DNA of 64,000 nucleotides from Daedaleopsis sinensis. Lineage: Eukaryota; Basidiomycota; Agaricomycetes; Polyporales; Polyporaceae. Every line of letters starts with the position of its first letter. Within the stretch, counting starts at the first letter, position 1. Location of the stretch: positions 3,534,001 through 3,598,000 of the forward strand of contig CM066302.1 in assembly GCA_033807695.1 (NCBI GenBank). Direction: 5' to 3'. The notes below the pieces were generated by a model that was given only the letters and a program-made list of their open reading frames with translations, did no database searches and had not been told where the DNA came from. Shown one piece after another: positions 33,608-44,746 of the stretch. Both the position numbers and the translations under genes were made by a program.

Positions 33608-36134
33608 GACGCAAAGGCCTTTTTCGTGGTTTAGAAGACGGATGTGGGACAAAGCGTGAAATGGAGTTCGAGGTGACAGAGAGAAACCAGAGAGACGCGC
33701 AGGAAACCGCGTTTTCTGCGAACTTTGACGCTCATCGTTGAACAGGCATACTCCGCCAGCCGATGTTCCTACGGTTGGTTCCCCATTGTATCGCAGTCTT
33801 GAGTTGCGTATGATTGCAGGAGACTGAAGGCGCAATTGGACGTATAATCAGTCCGCTATCCGATGTAGGGCTTGGAGAGACGTCCTCCGATAAACCCACC
33901 ATAGTCAGTAAACTCGACGAGACGTTTAGTTGCTGGCGATGATACTTCCGAAGGGATCGCAATAAGTAGCACTATGACCTCTTGGTAGATTGCAGGGACA
34001 GGGCAGTGGCCTTCCGATGTGTTGATGGATCGCGGGTGGGTATTATAAGGAAGTGCCTCAGAAGCACGACCGTGACGTCGGTCGCAAAAGGCGACGATCG
34101 ATTTTGGTCTAGGCGGCCGCAGATCTGTTCAAAACTTCTACATGCACACGATGCCCTTGATGAGTCGTAGTTCCATATATGTACAGGACGATAGAACTGA
34201 CCAATACTAACGAGGAGCCGATGACTTCCCGCCTATAGACACCGAGAGACCCGTGGTTGTTGTGGTGCAAGTAGATATCATAAACAGTCACAGAGTCAGT
34301 ATTCACAGACACAACGAAAAGATGGGCAAAAAGAGAGTCGATGATCCACACTTGATCGGGTGATCGTCCATCTATGCCGAGGCCGCTCGTCGTCCAGTGT
34401 TTTCTCAGTTGCTCATCTCACGTATATGTAGTGCTCTTGATACCCACTGATCTTGCACTCGTGCACAGGCTTCTCTGTGAGACTTTTTTTTGTGGTGCTG
34501 ACCTGCAGATTAGCTTCTAGCTCCTCTACAAGCTATTCTCTGTGAGACTTCGATGAGTCCTTACGACCAATAGATGAACTAGCACTCACCGCTCAAGGGC
34601 GATAATTGACATACATCCCGGTAATCTCGTGAAAGATGGACGACATTGAGCACCACCGTAGAGCCATGCGCGCTGCAAAAGCAAGTGAGATCGATTCTAG
34701 CTATGCGATGCGTAAGACAGAGTAAGAGTGCAATGAAAGAAATGCAGGAGAGCGGCGAGGGGAAGGGAAACATCGCATGTAGCGCACCAAAACCGAGTAT
34801 AAGCAAGTGACCGAACCGTCGTAACAGTTTGTGAGCCCATATACGAGTCAGAAGGTGATTCGATAAGAAACGAAACTGCGAAGAATGCTACATAAGGTCT
34901 ACGCATCAACGGATGCAAGGGAAAGAACGGTTGAAGTAGCTGGCGTTTTTAGACGGCGTAACGGACTGACACTGAGATTCGGCGATTTAACAAGGACGGA
35001 CGGGTCGAGTCGTCTTCATATACCGAGAAAGTCTCGTTGCGCCTGCGAACGAAAGTATGAAGTAGATCATCAGCTTGCGACTCGGAGTAACGGCATAGGT
35101 ATTAACGTACCGGTACATCACAGAATAAGGACAGGTGCAAAATGTTATAAGTAGTGGATGGCTCCTTCCATAAATGTGCTCATTCTTTGCCCGTCGCAGG
35201 CTCGCCCATATCATCTAATTGGAGAAAAAGAAGCGTACGTTGCGCGCGACATCACGAGTTTAGGGTCGGACATGGGTGCCCGGGTATGGCAAATTTGTGG
35301 CCGGCGAGGTGGAATGGGCTCATGCGATGGAGGGAGGGGACACCGCGGCATACCAAAGCGATGCTGGCCGACAGTGGCCGATCTGCCAGTCCATTCCCGT
35401 CATCAACATTGTTCCACCGACGAAGTTTTGTGTTATTCTTGTTTGTCCTCGCCGATGGGGGACTCTGGTGAAAATGCAACGGGGAGATCGTGGACTTGAG
35501 ATGAGGAGCGGTGTCGAGTCATAGTTAAACTTTTGGAGACCAAGGGGCTAATTCTGGCGTCAACTGGCGGTGTTTGCGGTATTGACGGTCGCAGTGAGAT
35601 GGTCTCTACATAATCAAGGATAAAATCGTGGTGGTCGTGGCTGGGTCCGCATGGTGGTAGAGAAGGAGGAGCTCGGGAGTACTACTTAGTCACAGCAGCC
35701 AGCGCTTACCGAAGACTCCCGCCGAAGATGGGTAGGGATCTGTAGGGATGGGTCGTCGCCGGTCGGAAGGGTCCTTCCTCTCCATCATCAGCTCCTCGAC
35801 GTCTTCGTTTTGCTCAGTCTCTAGTTTCGCGAGCATACTCATAGCATCAAGACACGAAGCTTTGACTTTGAATAACTCATGGTTACAAAAGACTTGACCT
35901 TTAAAACTCCATTTGATCCTATACCTCGGCGACAACTGGAACAAATCGCTTTGTCCGGGTTACTCACTCAAACCCACCTCAAGACACCGGCTTCAATCAG
36001 CATTTGGACTCCCCGTTAACGGTTGTTACTTGACGTTAACTCTTCCTAACCCTCCTGAGACTTGAAGCTTGAGAAGCGACCTCAACGTCCACTCTTGTCA
36101 ACCAGCCCACACCGTACTAGCCTCGATACGCGAC
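33608..36134. other. 2.5-kb gap between the minus and plus halves of the kinase-like array
   Basis: No kinase-like remnant was recognised. A minus-strand frame at 35690-35944 containing ETEQNEDVEELMMERKD and ending at a possible GTAAGC donor could be a small exon, but no continuation was found. Confidence 0.4.
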
Positions 36135-36824
36135 ATGAATCACTGTCGGCTACACGACTCTAGCCCGGGAACGCTGCAGCCCGTCGTCAATACCCATCCA
36201 AAGCTGGACAGCACACAGTCTCTAAGAACTGCTCTTGCAGAAGACCACTACCCGGACGACCTTCTGGTATACGATAGCAGTGCTCGTACTGGACGCGCCA
36301 CTCATCATCCCATCCACTACGCCCGACTCTACCCCGTGCTTCTCCGAGACTTCAGTGGCTTTCCGAACGGCAAGCGCGGTCGGATGCGCAAGTACTTCTC
36401 GCCCTCGCTGCGCAACGTCGCCCACTTGTACCTCGACTCCGCCGAATTGCTCGACAGCGGATCGAAAAGTGTGGTCTACCGCGCCCCCGTGACGCTGCCT
36501 CCTCGCAAGTCCCAACAAATTGAAACGATCTCCGTCGTGGCGAAGCTGGCCCACGCCACTTGCGGTGCTCATCAGTACCTCATGGAGGAGGCCGCGCTCT
36601 TCGATAACCTCTCGCGTACTTACACTCTAGACGACGATGACGCAGACATCGGGGCGGAAGACATACCAAAGTTTTACGGCTGCTACCTCCCTGTCAGGAA
36701 AGATGGATCGATACGAGTTCGATCTCACGGCGAGGAGTGCGACGAGGAGTGCGAACGCGAGGTCCTCTGGGCCTCACCCATCGTGCTTCTAGAACAGCGC
36801 GAGGATACAGCTGTCGCCGAGTGA
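36135..36824 (+). CDS. Kinase-like protein D, N-lobe only, 229 aa, probably truncated
   Basis: Single exon. Start at MNHCRLHDSS; an in-frame ATG at 36069 would add 22 residues. It contains the family's front half: HYPDDLLVYDSS, YARLYPVL, VAHLYLDSAELLDSGSKSVV, VVAKLA with Lys137, MEEAALFDNLS, PKFYGCYLP and SPIVLLEQ. It then stops (REDTAVAE) about ten residues before the place where the other copies have their phase-2 intron. The catalytic loop, QPGP and DFG segments are absent, and I could not find them in the next 570 nt. It is either a decayed copy or a stable N-lobe-only protein; the frame up to the stop is intact. Confidence 0.75.
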   Translation: MNHCRLHDSSPGTLQPVVNTHPKLDSTQSLRTALAEDHYPDDLLVYDSSARTGRATHHPIHYARLYPVLLRDFSGFPNGKRGRMRKYFSPSLRNVAHLYLDSAELLDSGSKSVVYRAPVTLPPRKSQQIETISVVAKLAHATCGAHQYLMEEAALFDNLSRTYTLDDDDADIGAEDIPKFYGCYLPVRKDGSIRVRSHGEECDEECEREVLWASPIVLLEQREDTAVAE

Positions 36825-37394
36825 TGTGGTAAATTGTGCGTGCTTCTCCTTCGACCGTAGAACACGCGCTCATGTGTGTGGTGGTTAGATGATCGCTCAT
36901 GACACATTGTAACATGTATGTACACCGTTTCCATTACACGCGTCGGACGCTAATGGCATCTCCTGTCCTTTGTGGATGTGGACAGACTTCTCCGCTCGCC
37001 GCTTTTGGACGGAATGACTCGGTGTGCGAGTGTAAATTGTTTTAGCCTTCTTATCACGCATGTGTCTGCCTGACGGATCCAAGCATGCGCCGTCCAGCCA
37101 TTGGTATCGATGGCCATGGTGTCCAGCCACAATCACGATTTTGAGCACAATGGCAATCCAAGCCTGGAGCTGTACGCCGTCCACGCAACCGTCCACCACA
37201 CGTAAGCGATATTCATTTGAACGGCCACGACCACAACCATGTTCAAGTCGGTTTCCTAACCGGGTGAGGTTCCTAGGGGACGCGGAAGTATAAATGTTTT
37301 CGCTGCACAGGGGTACGTTCACCGCTAACCTTCTACCTCGTCCTCTCCTGTCCGTGCTTCTCCTCCTCCTCCTCCTCCACGCAACAGTACTACC
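36825..37394. other. Spacer between D and E
   Basis: No recognisable C-lobe remnant. Ends with the promoter of gene E. Confidence 0.5.
37289..37295 (+). promoter_or_regulatory. TATA box of kinase-like gene E
   Basis: TATAAAT, 106 nt before the ATG, followed by a CT-rich tract at 37330-37380. Confidence 0.65.
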
Positions 37395-39055
37395 ATGGCT
37401 GAAGCCACCCAACCATGTAGCGAAGAGCGAACATCCGCTGTCGAGAAAATCACGCTCACTTGCACCCCATCCACCAGCCCCACACCACTCCCTGAGGACG
37501 CTCTCGATGGGCAGGGCCTAACGTTCATCGTAGAGCTGCAACATACGGCTGATGATGTGCTGCAAGGGTCATACGGGCGCAAGGAGCACAAGCACGACTT
37601 GGATCGTGGTGAGCTCACTCACTCTGTGCACCGGGATTCATCCCTCAAAACTGTGCCCTCCATCGACCCCTGCGCTCCCGCAGACCCCTGCTTCAGCGAC
37701 TCCGACTCTCAGCGCTCTCCCGTGCTGGAACCTCCGGGTCTCAGCTCGGAGGAATTGGCCCCCCAGCACGAAGAACATACGGCCGTCGAAGGAGGAGCAT
37801 CGACCGGGCCGTTCTCTCCGGAAGAGGCCCCTACCGAACACGTCGCGGATACAAAAGCCGATACCTCCCCCGTCGTCGATCTCAGTGGTTACTCTCTGTT
37901 CGACCCCCCGAAGCTTGACAGGTTCATCCCTGACGACCTCCTTCCCGACGACCTCCTCGTGCACGATGTCGACAATCTCACCAACCCCTCTGCCAGGGAC
38001 TCTAACTCCGACTCGGATGAACCTAAGCCGCACGTCCCCGTGCGCTACGTGCGCTACGTGCGCATCCTCCCCAACGCGCGTCCCGAGCACGCGAATGCCT
38101 TCGCAGGCGGGGACCCAGCCCGCCCCTTGCGCACCGCACACCTGTACCTCAAGCGCTCGAACAAGTTCGGCGCGGGGAACCACAGCGACGTGTATTGCGC
38201 GCCGTTCAGCCTGCGCCTCGACCCGGAGTCGCAGGAGCGGAGCGTGGTGTCCGTCGCCGTCAAGACGGCGCACACTAAGTGCGGGGCGCACTACATGCTG
38301 AACCAGGAGGCAGAGACGTACAACGCTCTGCCGCGCTCGTTCATGGAGGATACCTATCCGCCGCCGCGGCCGTCTCCCGCTCCCTCTCCCGCCAGTGCTA
38401 GTGCCGTCGCGAAGCCCGAGGACGTGGGGGACAGCGGCACAGATTCCTCCGCGCTGCCCGCACCCGTGTCTGCAGACGGCACGGACGCGGTGGGCGATAA
38501 AACGGGCTCCGAGTCCGAGTCCGAGACCAAACGCGACGCTGACCCGAAGCCTGCCGTCGTACCCAAGTTCTACGGGTACTACGCTGCACTCGCTGAAGAC
38601 GGCACGCTGCAGAACGGGGGCCACTACATGTGTGACGAGGAAAGCTGCTGTACCGTTAAGTGGCCCACGCGCCTCTTGCTGCTGGAGGAGTGCGGCACAC
38701 CTATCAGTTTACACTTTTATGAGCTCTCACTCAAGCAACGGTACGTCGTCATTGGACTATGGCTATGGCTGTGCTGCTCACGCTCGCGGTCTCCGCTGGC
38801 AGGGCGGAGATTCTGTCGCTGTTCATGCGTCTGCACCAGGTCGGCGTCGTGCACCTGTCCTCGTACTTGCGCAACATGCTCATGCAGCCCGGCCCGCTAT
38901 CGGTGCCCCGTCCGGAGCGGTCTCGGTCCTCGCCAAGCTTCCGGCTCATCGACTTTGGACGGTCACAGCGGCTGGCCAACCTGCCGTCACATAAATTTCA
39001 GGACTACCGGCACGATGACCTGCGCAGGGCGATTCGAGAATTGAGCTTGTATTGA
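37395..39055 (+). CDS. Kinase-like protein E, 532 aa
   Basis: Exons 37395-38740 and 38803-39055; 533 codons. The first 170 residues are Ser/Pro/Glu-rich. The kinase-like part has LPDDLLVHDVDNLT, AHLYLKRSNKFGAGNHSDVY, VAVKTA with Lys290, NQEAETYNALP, a low-complexity insert (about residues 320-385), VPKFYGYYAAL and RLLLLEECGTPI. Then the shared phase-2 intron, HLSSYLRN (His466, Ser468, Asn473), MQPGPL and LIDFGRS (Asp499 kept). The catalytic Asp is Ser. Closest in layout to A (FGAGNHS and GRG/GRS after DF) despite lying on the opposite strand. Substrate and partners unknown. Confidence 0.85.
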
Positions 39056-39436
39056 TACTAGCCCTGTCTCGTTCAATCTAGAGGCTAGTCCCAGCCAGTG
39101 CAGCCATGGCCAGTACATGTGTCGAAGGAGAGTATTGTCGTTGGATTCCTATATTCATAGCATTGTAGACCTCCGAGTCAGCGACATGGATGTTCAAACT
39201 TGTAACCTGATTTCGATAACCAAATAGTTGACATGTAGCGAATGTGATCAAATCGCGAGCGATAGAGATCTATATCACCGCCGCACTCGAGCGTATCGCA
39301 GACACGGATGGTGCTGTTTTGCGAACGGCTGTAAGTTGTTGACGCTAGCGAGGTCAATGAGATCGGGCCGGGAACTGCCGTAGGGAAGAGTGAGCCTCCG
39401 TCTCTAAGCGCCCGTAATACCTTCCGCTCCTCCATC
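39056..39436. other. Spacer before the Mic10 gene
   Basis: 3' flank of kinase-like gene E and promoter of Mic10; nothing else seen. Confidence 0.5.
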
Positions 39437-39979
39437 ATGTCGTCAACACCAAAGCCAACGTCCAGCGAAAACATCGTCGCTCAGAAGGTGCGCAGTGGCA
39501 CACGAAGGCTTCTACGTATAACTGTGCTAATTGATACCCAACAAATCACAGTTTGACCGCTGTTGTACGTGCTTTGCCTGATGCACTTTGACCGCGATAT
39601 TCATCTCTCCCCCTGCTGTTCGTGATCTGGTTGCTGGGCGCGGGAGTAGTGGCGGACCTCGTTGTGAAGTCGTGAGTTCCCTCTCGTTTACAGCTAGGTA
39701 TTGGCTTCGTCTAAAACATATTTTTCCACAGCGGCGTCGGCTTCAGCGTAGGCGTCATCGCGTCTGTCATCCTCTTCCGTCGTGCGTAGCGGCCTATCTA
39801 CACCTGGCTTTCCCTCTCCTCAAGCTGAGCTACGACACGCAGGACGCGCGTGGCCCGTCGCGCTCGGTTCGGGCTTCGGCGCGGGCATGGCGTATGCCGA
39901 CTGCGACCGCTCCTTCAACCCAGCAAGGGTACCGGGCACGCGCATTATCCCTTATGCAGAGGCGAAGAAGTCCTCGTGA
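39437..39979 (+). CDS. MIC10: MICOS complex subunit Mic10, 90 aa
   Basis: Core subunit of the mitochondrial contact site and cristae organising system, shaping crista junctions in the inner membrane. Five exons: 39437-39487, 39552-39564 (13 nt), 39650-39671 (22 nt), 39732-39781, 39843-39979; 91 codons with all phases matching. The joined product has KFDRCLADLVVKSG, first membrane segment GVGFSVGVIASVILF, the RRRAWPV turn, and second membrane segment with GSGFGAGMAYADC. The glycine-rich patterns in both membrane segments, needed for oligomerisation in known Mic10, are present. C-terminal tail ends EAKKSS. Length is typical for the family. Confidence 0.93.
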
Positions 39980-40211
39980 AGTGACAACCAGCGACCGGGG
40001 GTGACGGACACATAGACGAGGCAGGGGACGGAAGCAGAGATGTGATGCATAGATTGTCCGGAGGACCACACACAGTGTATGTCTCAATGTGCTCTCGTTC
40101 CGATTACCTCTTTCTCTCTCCGCGCATTGGCTGCTCAACGCTACGGGAAGAAAAGCTAGCGACTATGATGAAGGTTCGTGTTCTGCTCGTATAACATTAA
40201 GCCAGCGTTGT

Positions 40212-40490
40212 TCACTCGCGTGCCGCCTCGTCGGATCCCTCCCCTCCTTTGCCTCCGGGCGACAATATCGTTGCGACCCTTTCGTGCCCGTGCTTCTCAA
40301 GGTCGGTGGGTAGTGTGCGTCTGGGCTCGCCGAGAACAAGTCGCTTGTACAAGACAACTGCGCAGCGATGAGTTCTTCGAGCGACGACGAGCTGAAAAGA
40401 TCCAAACGTACAGCTTGTCACGCCGATGATGGGCACTGTGAAGAGGATGGTGCGCCATCGTTGCGCCTGGGGCGGCAGCTTCGAGCTCAT
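40212..40490 (-). CDS. Small single-membrane-segment protein, 74 aa
   Basis: Exons 40212-40357 and 40412-40490; 75 codons. Begins MSSKLPPQAQRWRTILFTVP, continues with a hydrophobic segment (ILFTVPIIGVTSFVLY), then KRLVLGEPRRTLP and a soluble Gly/Glu-rich tail. Positive residues flank the membrane segment, a layout common in small mitochondrial inner-membrane proteins; location is inferred. Family not named. The intron (GTACGT donor) is required, since the frame without it loses the hydrophobic continuity. It converges with Mic10 and diverges from the UVDE gene, whose ATG lies 297 nt away. Confidence 0.65.
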   Translation of the reverse strand: MSSKLPPQAQRWRTILFTVPIIGVTSCTFGSFQLVVARRTHRCAVVLYKRLVLGEPRRTLPTDLEKHGHERVATILSPGGKGGEGSDEAARE

Positions 40491-40787
40491 CGTGTGTGTC
40501 GACTTGCGCGTTGTGCGTGGCGACTCGGGAGGAGGCGGAGACTCGTGAGGCGCCGGGTACTACGTGCACGTGACTGACGCGACCCGCCGCCCACCCCGCG
40601 GCCCGCCTTGGGGCGATCGAGGGCGGGAGGTGACGTCGGTGCGCCCCCGACCCGCTGTGCATCGCGCCCGCGAGCACCATGTCCGACGGAGGACGCGGTC
40701 CTCCGCCTGTCCATGAACCACCACCTCCTGCTTGCCAGAGCTTGTCGACAAGTCCTCTCAACTCGACGTTCTAGCATACTGCTAGCA

Positions 40788-43043
40788 ATGGCTTCAAAGA
40801 GGAAAAGAACGCAAGCTACGGAGAAGACATCGGCCACAGCTGCCAGCGCGACAGAGCCTGTAGAGGCTATCGGAGCTGCGCTAGTCGGCATGCCAGAGGA
40901 GCCTCTTGCGGCAGCACGTCGAGTGTCGACGCGAAGCAAGAAGAAAGTCGTCTACACGGAAGAGATAGCGTCAAGCGAAGGACCGCGACAAGAGGATCGC
41001 TTCGAGAGTCCGTTGACCGAAATCGAGGAGGAGGTCCCCGAAGATACTGCGTCCCCCAATAAGAAGCGCAGACGCAAGACCAAAACAAACGAACCTGAGG
41101 TCTCCGAAGACCCTGCGTCCCCTAAAATGAAGCGCAGACGCAAGACCAAAACAAACGAGCCTGTGGTGTACGACATTCCCCCTGTGGAGACGAAGACGTC
41201 TACGTTCAAGGGTGCGTGGCAGGTACGAATGCGCGCTCTGCCTGGTCTAACGTGAAGTGCAGGCCGTCTTGGATACGCGTGCTTGAACACGATTCTCCGT
41301 GTTTCGAAGCCCGACCCCGTCTTCTGCTCGCGCACCCTGCGAATTGACACGATCCTGAAGCCCGAGTTCGGCATGGACTACTGCAAGGAGCTGGGCAGGA
41401 AGAATGCGGAGGACCTTTCTCGACTGATCCAGGTATGTATACAGTATATGCGCTCTTCTTCAGCGTCATCGACAATTCACGTCGTTGTAGTGGAACGAAG
41501 AGAACAACATCAAGTTTCTCCGCATGTCGTCGGAGATGTTCCCCTTTGCTTCGCACGGCACGTATGGCTATACTCTCGAATATGCGGAAAAGGAACTCAA
41601 GGCACGTGTCGGTCCTTCTAGCTTCTACGCCCTCGACTGACTGTTTCACGCCGACTTCCAGGCAGCTGGAGATCTCGCAAGGAAATACGGTCATCGACTC
41701 ACGTCGCATCCTGGACAGGTGGGCTGATGCCCTTGTCTCTAGTTTCATTGACTGACGCGTAACCTGGACCATCGTAGTTCACTCAACTCGGATCTCCAAG
41801 AGAGGTGGTGGTAGTAGCCGCAATCCGAGATTTGCAATGTATGTCAGCCTTCCCTGCTCTGCCGAGAATCAGTCGCTGACGTAGAGGTAGATCACTGCGA
41901 GATGTTCCGTCTTATGGGACTCGACCAGGACAGCGTTATGATCATACACATGGGTGTATGTGCTTATGCTCGCCCATCTAATTCGTTCTACGGTGGCTTA
42001 TGCGGCGTGACAGGGTATGTTCGGTGACAAGCTGGCTACCATCGAGCGGTTCCGGGAGGTTTACAAGACGCAACTCACGGACGAGATCCGTGCACGCCTC
42101 GTGCTAGAGAACGACGAGATGTGCTACAATCCTGACGACCTCCTGCCTGTTTGCGAAGAGCTCGACATTCCTTTGGTTGTGAGTCATCAGCCCGTGTCAA
42201 TGTGCGACGACGTCAATAACTTCCTCTCTCAGTTCGATTATCACCATAATTGGATCTATGTACGTACAATAATCTTACCCCATAGCTTCCACCGTTAACA
42301 TCGTTCTCGTCCATTAGCCGTCGGAGAAACCGTTGCCCGAGCTCATCGAACGCATCAATGCGATCTGGCATCGGAAAGGCATCAAGCCCAAACAGCACCT
42401 CTCAGAGCCATGCCCCGGCGCTGAGAGCGTTATGGAGAAGCGCAAGCACGCCGACCGCTGCAAGTCCCTCCCAGAACACCTACCCGATGACATGGATCTG
42501 ATGATCGAGGTGGGCATATTCGCAGGCTACGTCGTCGACTCGGAGGGACAGTCTCTGACTCGGACACATTTTGGCAGGCGAAGGACAAGGAGCAAGCCGT
42601 GTTCCATCTTTACCGGATCTACAACCTCCATCCTGTCGTCCACGAGAACCTGCGCCCGGAGAAACCGCCGAAGCCGTTCTCGCGTGCGGGGCAGGCCGAC
42701 GGAGACGGACAGGCCGCGCCGCGCAAACGAAAGAGAAGCGCAGCGACCAAAACGGCAGATGACGCCGTTGGTGAGTGCAGCTATATCTCCCGGGTAGAGT
42801 CGAGGTTGACCTAATCTACACGCAGAGGAAGCGGCGACGATGGCCACCGGAGTATCGAACGAGCCGAAGGATGTCGATGACGCTGGTGGTCCCGATGTTG
42901 CGGTGCAAGCCGCGCCCAAGACGAAGAAGAAGTCGCCGAAGGTTCCCCGCAAGAGAGTGAACAAGAGCAGGGGTGTTAAGGTTGCAGAGGAAGAATCTAC
43001 GAAGGTCGAGGAGATGCTGCTTGGGACAACTGGAGACGGCTAG
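40788..43043 (+). CDS. UV-damage endonuclease (UVDE/Uve1 type), 560 aa
   Basis: Nicks DNA 5' of UV photoproducts and other distortions, starting an alternative excision repair pathway; nuclear or mitochondrial. Eleven exons between 40788 and 43043 (first 40788-41211, last 42826-43043) sum to 561 codons. The N-terminal 140 residues are basic and acidic, with a 21-residue unit holding KRRRKTKTNEP duplicated in tandem. TIM-barrel motifs: GRLGYACLNTILR, ENNIKFLRMSSEMFPFASH, YGHRLTSHPGQFTQLGSP, MIIHMGGMFGDK, LENDEM, FDYHHNW and LSEPCPG, supplying His, Glu and Asp metal ligands. A basic C-terminal tail (KKKSPKVPRKRVNKSR) follows. The intron after ELK appears to start GC (GCACGT at 41602), or a nearby GT is used with a one-residue difference. 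Confidence 0.93.
41036..41161 (+). repeat. Tandem 63-nt duplication in the UVDE gene
   Basis: Two in-frame copies of a 21-codon unit with conserved core AAGCGCAGACGCAAGACCAA. Each encodes SP, two residues, then KRRRKTKTNEP, a likely nuclear localisation signal. Confidence 0.75.
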
Positions 43044-43385
43044 ATTACAGTCTCCCTTAAGAACGAAAAGGGTACGCAATCCTCCATCCATGAGTTGGCG
43101 TATGTCGCACACTATTGTTTGTTTAGTGCACACCTTGATATCACGATTCCGCAACGCTGTGAAGCTGCAGGCCTGATGGTGGACATCCCGCTAATATTCG
43201 TCGTCCAAGTAGAGGACACAGCGTCCTGCCGCCCGTAGGGCCTGAGTGACGTCATGGTATTAAGTACTTTGATTTCTCAGCTGATCGCAGCTTGCAACCG
43301 ACCTCAGGACTCTGCAGTTAACCACCATGTACGTGTAGCCTATAGCCGATCGGTACCGTTCATAGTACTTACTCCGTCGCAGACT
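43044..43385. other. Short spacer, nothing recognised
   Basis: 3' flank of UVDE and promoter of the FAD oxidoreductase gene. An in-frame upstream ATG at 43254 exists but the leader has no conserved sequence. Confidence 0.5.
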
Positions 43386-44746
43386 ATGTCAGACAACACC
43401 GTCAAGAAGATCGTCATAGTCGGCGGAGGGATCATAGGGTGCACGACCGCGTACTACCTCGCCACGCACCCCCGCTTCGCGTCCTCATCCGTCCAGATCA
43501 CCGTGGTCGAGGCCTCCCGCCACGGGGTCGCGCAAGGCGCGTCAGGCAAAGCGGGCGGACTCGTCGCCAAGTGGGCGTACCCGAAGGAGCTCGTAGACGT
43601 CTCCTTCCCCGAACACGTCCGCCTCGCGACGGAGCACGACGGCGCCGCCCGCTGGGGCTGGCGGTTCGTCAATTGCGGCAGCTGGGAGGGCCGTGGAGAG
43701 GCTTTCGAAGACTCAGACCCCGGTGTGGGCGCCGCAGGAGGCGCGCGCAAGAGCCTTGAGAAGACACTCGGGCTGGACACCGCGACGGTTGCCCCGAAGA
43801 CGAGGAGGGACTCCGGGCTGCCGGACGACCTGGACTGGGTCAAGGCCGAGCTCACGGACTCGTATTCGCCGATGGCCGCGCACGGCGGGACCGCCCAGGT
43901 CCACCCGTATCTCTTCACGACGAGCATGCTGGATCTCGCGAAGGAGAAGGGCGTCGCGTACGTCTCAGGCAAGGTCACCGCGATCGACATCGACCGCTGC
44001 TGCGGCGGCGGGGCGCGCGTTACTGGGGTCACCTACTTCCCCAACCCACCCTCAGACTCAGACTCACCAGCAACCGGAGCCGACGCGCCCCAGCCCGTGA
44101 CGCTCCCCGCGACGCACGTCATCCTCGCCGCGGGCGCATGGTCCCCCCGCCTCCTCACCGCGCTCCCCATCGCCGGCACCCGCGCACACAGCATCACGAT
44201 CGCCCCCGCGCCGGGCACGCCCATCGCGCCCTACGTGCTCTTCACGGAGATCGCGCTGCCCGCCGGCGCGGGTACGGCGAGCCCGGAGATCTACGCGCGC
44301 CCGACGGGCGAGGTGTATTGCTGCGGGCCGGGGGACGACGCGGCGCTGCCGGACACCGTCGACGACGTGCGGGTCGGCGAGGGCGCGTGCGAGAGCATCT
44401 GGGCGCACGTCGCGAGCATATCGCCGGAGCTCCGCGCGGGCACGGTCGACTGTCGCCAGGCGTGCTTCCTGCCCGTCGTGAGCGGGGGCGGGGGCGGGGG
44501 CCCGATTGTGGGCGCCGCGGAGAAGATCGCACAGGGCCTGGTCGTCGCGACGGGGCATACGTGCTGGGTGCGTACCTCGGGTTGTCGATGCCGATGTCTG
44601 ATAGCGCGGGATGGGATGGCTGACGGGCCTGTTTGTAGGGCATCTGCAACGCTCCGGGGACAGCGAAGGCACTGGCGGAGCTCGTCATGGAGGGCAAGGT
44701 CAAATGTGCGAACCTCAATAAGCTGTCGCCATCGCGCTTCTTGTAG
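43386..44746 (+). CDS. FAD-dependent oxidoreductase (DAO family, Tda3-like), 429 aa
   Basis: Exons 43386-44567 and 44639-44746; 430 codons. Start at MSDNTVKKIVIVGGG, with the FAD-binding GGGIIG at residues 12-17 followed by CTTAYYLATHP and TVVEAS. ASGKAGGLVAKWAYP, AARWGWRFVNCG and, at the end, GHTCWGICNAPGTAKALAEL are typical of the Tda3-like group of D-amino-acid-oxidase-fold proteins. Yeast Tda3 takes part in endosome-to-Golgi recycling; substrate is not known. The gene ends with NLNKLSPSRFL. It converges on SPT5. The start is preferred over the upstream in-frame ATG because the Rossmann fold begins directly after it. Confidence 0.88.

Noticed and set aside
35690..35944. Possible small minus-strand exon (EDVEELMMERKD) ending at a GTAAGC
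   Set aside because: No partner exon, start context or conserved sequence found; too weak to list as a gene.
37638..38624. 328-codon frame antisense to kinase-like gene E
   Set aside because: Shadow of GC-rich coding sequence; no motifs.
27448..39055. Assigning the array to the FunK1 fungal kinase family
   Set aside because: FunK1 proteins keep an HRD-type Asp as far as I recall. The QPGPL and PKFYGYY pattern here does not match what I know of them, so the family is left unnamed.
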